Below are positions 1-7,843 of a DNA stretch of 45,020 nucleotides, piece by piece (positions within the stretch are counted from its first letter, which is position 1; each line of letters opens with the position of its first letter). Origin of the DNA: CAYSZB01 sp964435475 (lineage in GTDB: Bacteria; Chloroflexota; Anaerolineae; Anaerolineales; Anaerolineaceae); the NCBI GenBank assembly GCA_964435475.1, contig CAYSZB010000012.1:1-45020 (forward strand), written 5' to 3'. The position numbers and the translations under genes are program-made. The notes beneath the pieces were generated by a model, which saw only the letters and a list, made by a program, of their open reading frames with translations, was not told the origin of the DNA and did no database searches.

Positions 1-2294
1 TGGTCGGTAAATAAATGTTCCAGATCGTTTCGACAAACCAGTTGGAACCATTGGCATTGGCACCGCCGGTATAACCCCGGATGCGAACATAAATATTCTC
101 GTCAAACTGCAGACCCAGGTCATCTGTCACCCAGCCACCCTCAACCCTGTATCCACCCGCGGGATATCCAAAATTAATGCCATCGTTGGAAAATTCAAAG
201 TTGACCCACCAGAATTCCGGACCCGGTCCACTGCGCAGCCATGTAACCTTGCCACGATCTGCAGTAAGACTCTGACCTGTGGGCTGGTCTACGGAGAGGC
301 GCCCGATAAAAGTACGCGGGCTGCCAGCCAGGTTGCTAAAGTTGCCCACAGTGATGAGCTTGCCATCCGATTGGATAGCCAAACCCAATACGCTGGCATT
401 GGCGCCAGGGTTAAAACTGCCATCCAGTGTGCCATTTGCGTTGAAGCGACCAAGATAGTTGCGACCGATCCCACTTAATAAGGTAAATAAACCACCGACC
501 ACGATCTTGCCATCGTCCTGTTCCACCATGGTGTAGACACTACTATTGGCATATCCCTCAAAGCTGGTGACAAGGGTTCCATCAGAGGCAATTTTCGCGA
601 GCCTTGATCTGGTGACCTGGCTGCCAGATACACCCATCTGGTTAAAATCGCCCCCAATGAGATGTGCCCCGTCTGACAGTGGAAGGATCGTGCGAACAGT
701 ATTGTTTGGGCAAGGATTGTAGGCGGTTTCAAGGACACCATAATTGGATACTCGTGCCAGATGATTTATCGAAGTATTTCCATTTATTGACCAGAAGACC
801 CCGCCAACCAGGATCTTGCCATTTTGCCAAGCAAGCGTATAAACCTTTCCACCCGTGCCGAATGAAAAAGTTTCAAAGTCTTTGTTGTCCACAGTTCCGT
901 TAGTGTTCAGGCGGGCAAGGTTTTCAGTCGCAGTGCTGCCCACAGTAGTAAAATCACCCCCAATGATGATCCTGCCATTCGGATCCACCACAATGGCATA
1001 CACCGGTCCATTAACATATGTCGCAAAGGTTGTATCGAGGGTGCCATCCGCGTTGAGCCTGCCCAGGTTATGGCGTGTTTCCGTGTTGAGTAAAGAGAAA
1101 TCACCCCCCACCAGGATCTTGCCATCCGACTGCACCGCGAGCGCATATACCGCCCCATCCATGCCNNNNNNNNNNNNNNNNNNNNNNNNNNNNNNNNNNN
1201 NNNNNNNNNNNNNNNNNNNNNNNNNNNNNNNNNNNNNNNNNNNNNNNNNNNNNNNNNNNNNNNNNTGATGGGATGAAATCCATGTCGAGTGTCCCATCGG
1301 GGTTCATGCGCCCGATGCGGGTTCGGGGTTCGGTCTTGAGCGATTCAAAATTACCCCCAATGAGCACCTTGCCATCCGCCTGAACTGCCAATGAAAAGAT
1401 ATCCGAGTTACCTCCAGCCAGGTCCATGTTGACGGAAAAATCAAGCGCACCATTGCGATAGAGGCGGGCAAAACCCGGGCGGGTCGTCGTGACATTGACA
1501 ATGCTGAATGTGCCACCGATGAGCACCCTGCCATCCAATTGCACTGCGACAGCCCTGACAGAGCCGGCCGTGCTGGCACTGAAAGTGGTGTCGATCGAGC
1601 CATCCTTGTTCAAGCGGACAATATTATTGCGGGATTGCCCGTTGACCATGCTGAAATCGCCCCCCACCAAGATCCTGCCATCTGCTTGTACCGCAATGGC
1701 ATAGACTGTGCCGTTGAAATCAGGATCAAAGGAATTATCCATGGTGCCATCGGTGTTCAAACGCATAATTCGCAGGCGGTCATAAAAGCCGCTGGCTCCT
1801 ACCAGGACCTGGGTGAATTCACCGCCCACCAGGATCCTGCCATCCGCTTGCAGGGTTATAACATGCACCTGGGCAGAAGTACGAACACTGAATGAAGCCT
1901 GATTGGAGCCATCTGCATTCAAACGAGCCAGGTATTGACGGCTGGTACCGGCTAAATTTGTATAATTACCTCCCACCAGGATGCGGTCATCCGGCTGCAC
2001 CACGATGACATTGACCGCTGCATCGGCATTCGGGTTGAAACCCGTGTCCAACGAGCCATCCGGGTTCAGGCGCCCGATGCGGTTGCGGGCAACGCCAGCC
2101 AGTTCGGTGAAAAGACCCCCGACGAGGATCTTGCCGGTGGATTGCAGGGCGATAGTCTTAACCTCAAGATTAGCTCCCGGGTTAAACCCATCGTTTGCGG
2201 AAAGCGCTGAGGCCTCCCGCGGGGTAAGCGCACCCAAAACGATGCTTATGACCAATGCAATGATCAATACGGGAAAAGATCTGTTTCTACTCAT
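1..2294 (-). CDS. Secreted delta-60 repeat (DUF5122) beta-propeller-like protein, partial
   Basis: The start at 2294 has an AAGGAG ribosome site 5 bases upstream and gives an N-terminal signal peptide (basic MSRNR, hydrophobic core, then ASA), so the protein is probably exported. The rest is a chain of about 50-55-residue units carrying DGKILVGG-type and RLNPDGSLD-type motifs, the hallmark of delta-60 repeats, which are thought to form beta-propellers. At least six units precede the N gap and more follow it. I checked triplets from 1165 to the window edge: the far side is one open frame without a stop, ending in a non-repeat tail rich in Trp, Gly and Asn. The two sides are out of phase only because the gap is written as 100 bases. 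The C-terminus lies outside the window. Function is unknown; such proteins are usually cell-surface or secreted. Confidence 0.88.
1166..1265. other. Assembly gap of exactly 100 N
   Basis: A run of exactly 100 N lies inside the delta-60 repeat gene. A round number of this kind is a scaffolding placeholder, so the real missing length is unknown. The gene is repetitive at DNA level (motifs like ccaccaggatcctgccatcc recur about every 140-165 bases), which explains why assembly failed here. Confidence 0.97.
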
Positions 2295-2385
2295 TTTTCT
2301 CCTTATCGCCGACCCAACATCCAGGCCAGGATGGTCAATACAAAGCTGCGGCTCATGGCTTACGTTGGTTAAAGTCAGCCACATT

Positions 2386-2412
2386 AGTGTAATGCAACAG
2401 TACGATTGTCAA
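2386..2412 (-). promoter_or_regulatory. Candidate promoter for the delta-60 repeat gene
   Basis: On the minus strand a perfect TTGACA (2407-2412) is followed 15 bases later by TACACT (2386-2391). The spacer is shorter than the 17-base optimum. It would give a leader of about 85 bases before the start at 2294. Confidence 0.3.
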
Positions 2413-2590
2413 AGAAATAATTCTTGCCTGGCAAAGTACAGTGGAACCGGGTTGTAATTTCATTGTCTATAAGAAGCCCTGAAGAACTGTGTAGAGCGCT
2501 GTGTAACTTACATGAATATTTTAATGGAAATAAGAGAGAATCGCAAGCATTTTCACATGATCGTTCGATGCAGGTCTTGCCCGGTTTTGG

Positions 2591-2664
2591 ATTTTGATCA
2601 GGCCAGTCCTGCGATCCCCGGGGCAAGGCGCAGTAAAGTGGGATCGGAACGGCCTGATCAATAT
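2591..2664. repeat. Imperfect inverted repeat, 14-bp arms with nested inner pairing
   Basis: The outer arms 2591-2604 and 2651-2664 are complementary at 13 of 14 positions, including a perfect 10-bp TGATCAGGCC / GGCCTGATCA. Inside, GATCCC (2613-2618) can pair with GGGATC (2640-2645) around a GC-rich loop. No T-tract follows, so it is not a standard terminator. A structured RNA, a protein-binding palindrome or a small palindromic mobile repeat are all possible. Confidence 0.6.
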
Positions 2665-2725
2665 TTACGAAAATCGCATACCCACAAAATCAATCATGAT
2701 GGTTACAAAACTGACAGCGATTTTT

Positions 2726-2870
2726 GTTTCGCAACCTGTCCATATGGGCAGCGATGCCCAAGCGCTAACTTCACAATGGGGGTATGTGTGCAGCGAAGTT
2801 GCGATCTTTACGAACTTGGTCCTCCTTCCAGTTTCGCAACAGGGTACATGTGCAGCGATGACCCAAGCGC
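2726..2870. repeat. Short imperfect direct repeats
   Basis: A roughly 40-base unit at 2726-2765 (gtttcgcaac, then gcagcgatg, then cccaagcgc) recurs at 2831-2870 with the same order and spacing. A shorter third copy of the core (tatgtgtgcagcga) sits at 2783-2796. The unit seems unrelated to neighbouring genes. Confidence 0.55.
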
Positions 2871-3053
2871 CATTGCCATACCAGCAAAACCTCTGGTACC
2901 TTCGGAAAATGCAGCTGGCACCTCCGGCCTAGCGCCAAGGGGTACATTGCCAAGCACCCTGCCGAAGGCCCTGGAAGGAAGCCCACAGGGCGTGAGGATG
3001 GTTAACACTTGTCTTGCATATCCCTTTACAGCTCCCACCGAATTAACACAATG

Positions 3054-3085
3054 TTAATACACATGTTGACAAAGCGTGATAATAT
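3054..3085 (+). promoter_or_regulatory. Candidate promoter of the cold-shock gene
   Basis: TTAATA (3054-3059) lies 18 bases before GATAAT (3078-3083); an overlapping alternative is an extended -10, TG-A-TAATAT, ending at 3085. A TTGACA at 3066 is too close to act with these -10 boxes. Either way the mRNA would have a leader of about 100 bases, in line with the long leaders of cold-shock mRNAs. Confidence 0.4.
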
Positions 3086-3188
3086 ATACCCTGCTTGTTT
3101 ACAGAAGGTCACGAATACCATGCACGTCGTTTGGTTTGGAACTCCTGCAAGAACAAAGCACCAAAGTTTATGAAAGGAGTTTTAAATC

Positions 3189-3398
3189 ATGGCTGCAAAA
3201 GAACAAGGCACCGTAAAGTGGTTCAATGGCGAAAAAGGCTTCGGCTTCATTGAGCGCGAAAGCGGCAAAGATGTGTTTGTGCATTTCTCGGCAATCATCG
3301 GTGACGGATACAAATCCCTCAACGAAGGCCAACGTGTAGAATTTACCGTTGTCCAAGGCGAGAAAGGACCCCAGGCTCAGGACGTAGTCGCCCTGTAA
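3189..3398 (+). CDS. csp: Cold-shock domain protein (CspA family)
   Basis: This 69-residue protein is one complete cold-shock domain, an OB-fold that binds single-stranded RNA and DNA and melts mRNA secondary structure. RNP1 (KGFGFIER) and RNP2 (DVFVHFS) are intact, after the typical GTVKWFNGEKGFGF opening. The length is normal for CspA relatives. The ATG follows AAAGGAG at 9 bases. The gene is monocistronic: an intergenic stretch with a promoter candidate precedes it and a strong terminator follows at once. Family and fold are certain; whether the gene is cold-induced or constitutive cannot be read from the sequence. Confidence 0.97.
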   Translation: MAAKEQGTVKWFNGEKGFGFIERESGKDVFVHFSAIIGDGYKSLNEGQRVEFTVVQGEKGPQAQDVVAL

Positions 3399-3417
3399 AC
3401 ATCAGGTCTGAACACAG

Positions 3418-3450
3418 AAGCAGTCCCCACAAAGGACTGCTTTTTTATTT
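3418..3450 (+). terminator. Rho-independent terminator after csp
   Basis: GCAGTCC (3420-3426) pairs with GGACTGC (3434-3440) around a 7-base loop and is followed directly by TTTTTTATTT. Confidence 0.92.
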
Positions 3451-3590
3451 AAACGGCATAACGCAGGCCTGTTATGGATTACAATAAGCGCATTATTTAT
3501 CTCATCATTCAGGATTTATTGTATGGCTTATTATCACCCATCCAGGGGGGCATACCGGCTTAACCTGCCACGCCAGGGAGAATTTAAGGC

Positions 3591-4352
3591 ATGAGCGAGG
3601 CAGATTTTTTCAAAATACTGCTTTACGCCTGGTTCATCATTGGCGCGCCGATATTCATCGCCCTGTTCTTCTTCAAGGCACCCTACGGACGCTACAGCCG
3701 CCAGGGATGGGGACCACTGGTCGGCAAGCGCGCCGCCTGGATCATCATGGAAGCACCGTCGGCAATCGCCTTTGCCGTGCTGTTCTTTGTGGGTGACCAC
3801 CACGCGACCATCACCAGCTGGGCATTTTTTATCCTGTGGGAAACGCACTACATCTACCGGGCTTTCATATACCCGCACCTGCTGAGAGGCAAAGCCAAAC
3901 ACATGCCGCTCTCGATCATCCTCTTTTCTATCATCTTTAACATGATCAACTGCTACCTGAACGGGCGCTGGCTCTTTCAATTTTCGGGGGGATACTCCAA
4001 CAGCTGGCTCCTGGACCTGCGCTTCGTTTTTGGGGTGCTCATCTTCCTGGGCGGGCTGATCATCAACCGGCACTCGGACATGCAGCTGCGAAAACTGCGC
4101 CAGCCCGGGGAAAATGCCTATAAATTGCCCTCGGGAGGGCTCTTCAACCTGGTGGCATGCCCCAACTACTTTGGTGAAATTGTTGAATGGACCGGATGGG
4201 CACTGGCGACCTGGTCACTGGCGGGGCTGTCCTTCGCCTTCTGGACCTTCGTCAACCTGGCCCCACGGGCGTATGCACACCTGCAGTGGTACAAGGAGCA
4301 ATTCGTAGAATACCCGGATGAACGCAAGGCATTGATCCCCTGGATGTGGTGA
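3591..4352 (+). CDS. 3-oxo-5-alpha-steroid 4-dehydrogenase-like membrane reductase
   Basis: The 253-residue polytopic membrane protein closely matches the steroid 5-alpha-reductase family (SRD5A1/2, about 255 residues), which uses NADPH to reduce the delta-4 double bond of 3-oxo-steroids. The C-terminal signature is strikingly intact: LPSGGLFNLVACPNYFGEI (179-197), NLAPRAYAH (222-230) and a terminal YPDERKALIPW. Glu54 and Tyr87 (in ETHYIYR) lie where SRD5A2 has its substrate-binding Glu57 and Tyr91; this alignment is mine by eye. Six or seven hydrophobic segments fit the family. The gene stands alone, tail to tail with the nuclease gene 11 bases away. The natural substrate in a bacterium is unknown: sterol, bile acid, or another enone lipid. 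Confidence 0.88.
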   Translation: MSEADFFKILLYAWFIIGAPIFIALFFFKAPYGRYSRQGWGPLVGKRAAWIIMEAPSAIAFAVLFFVGDHHATITSWAFFILWETHYIYRAFIYPHLLRGKAKHMPLSIILFSIIFNMINCYLNGRWLFQFSGGYSNSWLLDLRFVFGVLIFLGGLIINRHSDMQLRKLRQPGENAYKLPSGGLFNLVACPNYFGEIVEWTGWALATWSLAGLSFAFWTFVNLAPRAYAHLQWYKEQFVEYPDERKALIPWMW

Positions 4353-4363
4353 AAAGTTCCAGG

Positions 4364-5056
4364 TTATTCAGAATTTGGGTCTATTTTCAAAAGCCTGACC
4401 AAAGCCTCGCCTTCATAGACGGTGATCGGCTTGTCAGCGATCCAGGCACGGGCTTTCTGGGAAAGCCTGCCGGTGGTCATTAAGAATGCACGGGAAGCCT
4501 TTTCATGCAGCATGGCTCCCAGCAGGTCCCGCAGGATCGGCTCGCCCACCGTGCCCTGGTAGCGTTTGCACTGCACGATCCATTTTTCCCCTTTGCCATC
4601 GTAGACAATGACATCCACGCCATGATCCTGCTTCTCTTCATAGGGACGGGTGCGGTAGCCCAGGGACTGGAAAAAACGGGCGGTGAGGGCTTCAAATTCC
4701 GCCGGCGGGAGGGCTTTGAGGTATTCCAGGCTGCCGAGAAGTTGCATTTCGCGCCTATCCTGGCGATAGCGCTGGATGGCACTGGCTAACGTCACCACGC
4801 CAGACACAGCACCGAGGGTGAAGAAGGCAATGCGGTTGTATGGTTCGGGGAGAAAAGAAGATGCCCCATGATTGAAAAGGACCAGCGTAAGGGCAAGCAG
4901 GGCGGCAAAACACCAGGCCAGGAAGACCTGACGGGCGGCTTTCAACAGGCGCTGAGTAAAGGAATCACCTTTAAAACGGAAGCGAATGAAACCGACCAGC
5001 AGGATCAGCGGCCAGAAAAAATACAATACAGACAGGACATCCAAAAACAATTTCAC
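4364..5056 (-). CDS. Membrane-anchored Mrr-like restriction-endonuclease-fold protein
   Basis: Two hydrophobic segments (about 8-25 and 45-62), and perhaps a third near 78-95, precede a cytoplasmic C-terminal domain of the Mrr_cat type (PD-(D/E)XK fold). The visible core is Glu122 (EFEALTARFF), GY (133-134), Asp148 in DHGVDVIV, and QCKRY with Gln162 and Lys164, giving the D...QxK active site typical of Mrr relatives. Family members cleave modified DNA or act in DNA turnover; membrane-tethered forms are common but poorly characterised. No methyltransferase or specificity subunit is adjacent, so it is not part of a classical restriction system. It is divergent from the GTPase gene. DNA cleavage is inferred from the motif alone. 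Confidence 0.8.
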   Translation of the reverse strand: MKLFLDVLSVLYFFWPLILLVGFIRFRFKGDSFTQRLLKAARQVFLAWCFAALLALTLVLFNHGASSFLPEPYNRIAFFTLGAVSGVVTLASAIQRYRQDRREMQLLGSLEYLKALPPAEFEALTARFFQSLGYRTRPYEEKQDHGVDVIVYDGKGEKWIVQCKRYQGTVGEPILRDLLGAMLHEKASRAFLMTTGRLSQKARAWIADKPITVYEGEALVRLLKIDPNSE

Positions 5057-5129
5057 AGAAACAACGCCTTAAGCAGAAGTGATTTTATCATACACGAACA
5101 AGTGTTTCATTTATGGATTTCATTTCATG

Positions 5130-5135
5130 TATAAT
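5130..5135 (+). promoter_or_regulatory. -10 box (TATAAT) of the GTPase gene
   Basis: A perfect TATAAT lies 16-19 bases before the paired ATG codons at 5152/5155. It falls inside an in-frame upstream extension that begins at 5113, which argues against the earlier start. No good -35 is visible. Confidence 0.45.
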
Positions 5136-5154
5136 CAAAACAAGGAAAGAAATG

Positions 5155-6420
5155 ATGAAAAAAGATAGCGAAAGAGAAGTGGCACTGCCACAAAGGTCAC
5201 GCAACCTGGTCTCGCGGGCCTGGGAAAACCTGCCACAGGCGGACCGCGAAAACCTGAAAGAGATCGTTAAAGGCATCCCGCTGGACAGGAACCCGATGAA
5301 CACCCTGCTGGACCTGGTGATGATGCAGTTCAAGATATCCAAGGGCAGCAAGAAACAGGTGGCGATCATTGGCCCGGCAAACGTGGGAAAATCGACGCTC
5401 TACAACCAGTTCAGCCGTGAAAAGGGTGATAAAGCCAAGGTGGGACCGGTGCCCGGCACGACACGCGAAAACCAGGAAGGGGATGCAGGGTTGTTTGCCA
5501 TCGTTGACACCCCCGGGGCGGACGCAGTGGGGTATGTGGGGCAGGCGGAGCGGGACGAGGCATTTGAAGCGGCAGAAAACGCGGATTTTATCGTACTGAT
5601 GTTCGATGCAATCCAGGGGATCAAGCAAAGCGAACTGGAACTTTACCAGGCGATCCTGGCGCTGGAAAAACCGCATATCCTGGTGGTCAACAAAATGGAC
5701 CTGACGAAAAAGTTTTATGCGGAGGTGCTGGCGAAAGCCGCGCAAAACCTGCAGGTCGGGGCAAATGAACTGATCCCGATCTCTGCGGCAAAGGGAGATG
5801 GGATCTCGCGGGTGGTGATGTCGATCGCAGCGATGGACCCCGAACTGACCATCTCGCTGGCGCAGGCAATGCCCAAGTTCCGCTGGAAGCTGGCCTGGCG
5901 GTCGATCGTGTCGTCTTCTGCGCTGGCAGCGGCGATCGCCCTGACCCCCCTACCGGTCATCGATTTCATCCCGCTGGTGATCACGCAGACAAACATGGTG
6001 ATGACCATCGCCCGGATATACAACTACAAGATCACGCTCAAACGGGCAAAGGAACTGATCGCCACCTTCGGGCTGGGCATGCTGGGACGGACGCTCTTTC
6101 AGCAATTAAGCAAGGCAGGCGGGGTGCCCGGATGGGTGCTCTCGTCAGGGATCGCCACCGCCATGACTGTGACGATGGGCTATGCCTCGATCATGTGGTT
6201 CGAACGGGGCGAACGGGTGAGCCAGAAGACACTCAAGGAACTGACAAGCAAGGTGACCCAGGCGGTGGTTGGGGCATTGAAGAAAAAGCGCAAGGACAAA
6301 CCCAGCCAGGAGCAGATCAGCCAGGACGTGATCGAAGCGCTGCAGAACACGGAATTTGCCCAAAAAGAGGGCATTGAAGAGATCATTGCAGAAGCGGGTG
6401 AGACAAACCTGCCCGGGTAG
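5155..6420 (+). CDS. Era-like GTPase with C-terminal membrane (DUF697-like) domain
   Basis: All five G motifs are present: GPANVGKST (73-81), TT in G2 (102-103), DTPG (118-121), NKMD (179-182) and SAAKG (210-214), as in the Era/Der branch of small GTPases. After about residue 240 come hydrophobic stretches (ALAAAIALTPLPVIDFIP and a second pair near 300-350), resembling the DUF697 tail of membrane-associated GTPases, then a Lys/Gln-rich charged end. The protein is therefore probably peripheral or integral at the inner membrane face. I chose the second of two tandem ATGs (5152, 5155) because the AAGGAAAG ribosome site at 5142-5149 is better spaced. A terminator follows. The biological role is unknown. 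Confidence 0.85.
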   Translation: MKKDSEREVALPQRSRNLVSRAWENLPQADRENLKEIVKGIPLDRNPMNTLLDLVMMQFKISKGSKKQVAIIGPANVGKSTLYNQFSREKGDKAKVGPVPGTTRENQEGDAGLFAIVDTPGADAVGYVGQAERDEAFEAAENADFIVLMFDAIQGIKQSELELYQAILALEKPHILVVNKMDLTKKFYAEVLAKAAQNLQVGANELIPISAAKGDGISRVVMSIAAMDPELTISLAQAMPKFRWKLAWRSIVSSSALAAAIALTPLPVIDFIPLVITQTNMVMTIARIYNYKITLKRAKELIATFGLGMLGRTLFQQLSKAGGVPGWVLSSGIATAMTVTMGYASIMWFERGERVSQKTLKELTSKVTQAVVGALKKKRKDKPSQEQISQDVIEALQNTEFAQKEGIEEIIAEAGETNLPG

Positions 6421-6448
6421 GGACACCCAATAGGTCATTTTTAAACAA

Positions 6449-6486
6449 ACAGCCCTGGCGAAGTGACCAGGGCTGAGTTTTTAATT
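6449..6486. terminator. Terminator between convergent genes
   Basis: AGCCCTGG (6451-6458) pairs perfectly with CCAGGGCT (6467-6474) around an 8-base loop, then GAGTTTTTAATT on the plus strand. On the minus strand the hairpin is followed by GTTTGTTTAAAAA, so it may serve both genes. Confidence 0.85.
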
Positions 6487-6498
6487 GGACAATGATTA

Positions 6499-7689
6499 TT
6501 AGATCAGGCCGACCTGTTTGCCGACCTTTTCAAAGATCTCAAGGACGCGGTGTAACTGGGCATCGGTATGGGTCGCCATATAACTGGTGCGCAACAACTG
6601 GCGCCCCGGAGCGGTGGCGGGGGAAATGACCGGGTTGACGAAGACACCGGCTTCAAAGAGCAGGCGCCAGGTAAGGAAAGTGCGCTCGTCATCGCCGATG
6701 ATGATCGGGATGATGGGGGTGACCGAGTTGCCGGTGTCAAAACCCAGTTCGCGGTAGCCTTTGCGCATAAAATCGGCGATCTTGTTGACGCGGGCTATGC
6801 GCTGGGGTTCCTCCTGCATGACATGCAGAGCGGCGAGGGCGGCAGCGGCGTTGGCGGGTGACATGCTGGCACTGAAGATCAGGCTGCGGGCAGTGTGCTT
6901 GATGTAATCGACAACATCCGCATCGCCGGCAATAAAACCACCGAGGGAGGCAAAAGACTTGCTGAAGGTGGACATGACCAGGTCGACCTGATCGGTCATA
7001 CCAAAATGGGCGGCTGTACCGCGCCCACCACCAAGGACACCCATGGCATGGGCATCATCGACCATCAGGCGGACGCCATACTGCTGACAGAGGGGGATGA
7101 TCTCGGGCAGGGGGGCAATATCACCTTCCATGCTGAAAAGGCCATCAACAATGAGCAGCTTGCCTTTATCGGCAGGGAGGCTCTGCAGAACACGCTTCAA
7201 ATGGTCCATATCATTGTGGCGGAAGCGTTCGATCTTGCCGCCGGAGAGGAAGGCGCCATCGACAATGCTGGCATGATCCTCTTTATCGAGGATGACAATG
7301 TCATCCTTGCCAACGATCGCGCTGACCGTGCCGAGGTTGACCTGCATGCCGGTGGAATAGACCAGGGCAGCGTCCTTGCCCACCCAGGCAGCGGCTTCTC
7401 TTTCAAGTTGTTCATGCAGGCTGAGGTTGCCATTGAGGAAACGCGAACCGGTGCAGCTGGTGCCGTAGCGGTTGATGGCGTCAATGGCGGCCTGGCGCAC
7501 TTTGGGATGGGTGGTCAGACCAAGGTAATTGTTCGAGCCGCACATGATGATGCGCCGGCCTTCGTAGATGACCTCGGTGCCCTCGTTCTCATCCAGGGGG
7601 ATGAAAAAAGGGTAGTAACCCTGCCGTTTGGCTTTCTTTACAACATCAAAATCGTAACATTTCTTGAAAATATCCATCATACTATCCAT
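6499..7689 (-). CDS. Alpha-oxoamine synthase, serine-palmitoyltransferase-like (PLP enzyme)
   Basis: This is a PLP-dependent alpha-oxoamine synthase, the family of serine palmitoyltransferase, KBL and BioF, which condense an amino acid with an acyl-CoA or acyl-ACP and release CO2. Visible residues are the PLP-stacking His139 (EDHAS), Asp211 and His214 (VDDAH), and the Schiff-base Lys244 (TFSKS). Several stretches match bacterial Spt better than KBL or BioF as I remember them: SRFLNGNLSLHEQLE, YSTGMQVNLG, TFSKSFASLGGFIAGD and FSASMSPA. The length of 396 residues is normal. The start is uncertain (7689, 7680 or 7677), with no clear ribosome site. A putative N-acyltransferase of the YghO type lies 1.1 kb away, which favours a sphingoid-base role. 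Family is certain; Spt activity is inference. Confidence 0.85.
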   Translation of the reverse strand: MDSMMDIFKKCYDFDVVKKAKRQGYYPFFIPLDENEGTEVIYEGRRIIMCGSNNYLGLTTHPKVRQAAIDAINRYGTSCTGSRFLNGNLSLHEQLEREAAAWVGKDAALVYSTGMQVNLGTVSAIVGKDDIVILDKEDHASIVDGAFLSGGKIERFRHNDMDHLKRVLQSLPADKGKLLIVDGLFSMEGDIAPLPEIIPLCQQYGVRLMVDDAHAMGVLGGGRGTAAHFGMTDQVDLVMSTFSKSFASLGGFIAGDADVVDYIKHTARSLIFSASMSPANAAAALAALHVMQEEPQRIARVNKIADFMRKGYRELGFDTGNSVTPIIPIIIGDDERTFLTWRLLFEAGVFVNPVISPATAPGRQLLRTSYMATHTDAQLHRVLEIFEKVGKQVGLI

Positions 7690-7798
7690 TTCACAAATAA
7701 AGTTTGAATGAATCCTGGTAAAGCATTACAAAAAAATCTCCATGCGATTGTTTAACGCAGAAGTTCAAATAAAGTAGCGCCAAGCAGGGAGAAATGGT

Positions 7799-7804
7799 TA
7801 TAAT
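7799..7804 (+). promoter_or_regulatory. -10 box (TATAAT) of the lipoprotein gene
   Basis: A perfect TATAAT lies 39 bases before the lipoprotein ATG and upstream of its AAAGGA ribosome site. No recognisable -35 sits 16-18 bases upstream. Confidence 0.4.
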
Positions 7805-7843
7805 AATCCTGTCGATACAAACAGACAAGCAAAGGATGTGATC

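Larger units (their letters stand above)
2295..3188. other. Long intergenic region without a convincing gene
   Basis: About 890 bases separate the delta-60 gene from the cold-shock gene; they transcribe away from each other. Open frames here overlap one another on both strands, have no ribosome site and no recognisable domain. One plus-strand frame (2512-3057, 181 codons) is Cys-rich but unsupported. What the stretch does hold is a 74-base inverted repeat (2591-2664), three short related direct repeats (2740-2860), and near its end the probable cold-shock promoter. It could encode a structured RNA or be the decayed remains of a gene. Confidence 0.6.

Noticed and set aside
855..1268. Plus-strand open frame that runs through the N gap
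   Set aside because: It is antisense to the delta-60 repeats, and its end is made of unknown residues.
1320..2130. Regular 140-165-base DNA periodicity, considered as a CRISPR-like or satellite array
   Set aside because: The period equals the coding unit of the delta-60 repeats, and the repeats are diverged in codon-wise fashion.
2512..3057. 181-codon Cys-rich plus-strand frame in the intergenic region
   Set aside because: No ribosome site, no domain, and competing frames on both strands; the Cys clusters come from the DNA direct repeats. It could still be a decayed gene.
6895..7707. 270-codon plus-strand frame
   Set aside because: It is fully antisense to the clear PLP enzyme gene and has no family features.
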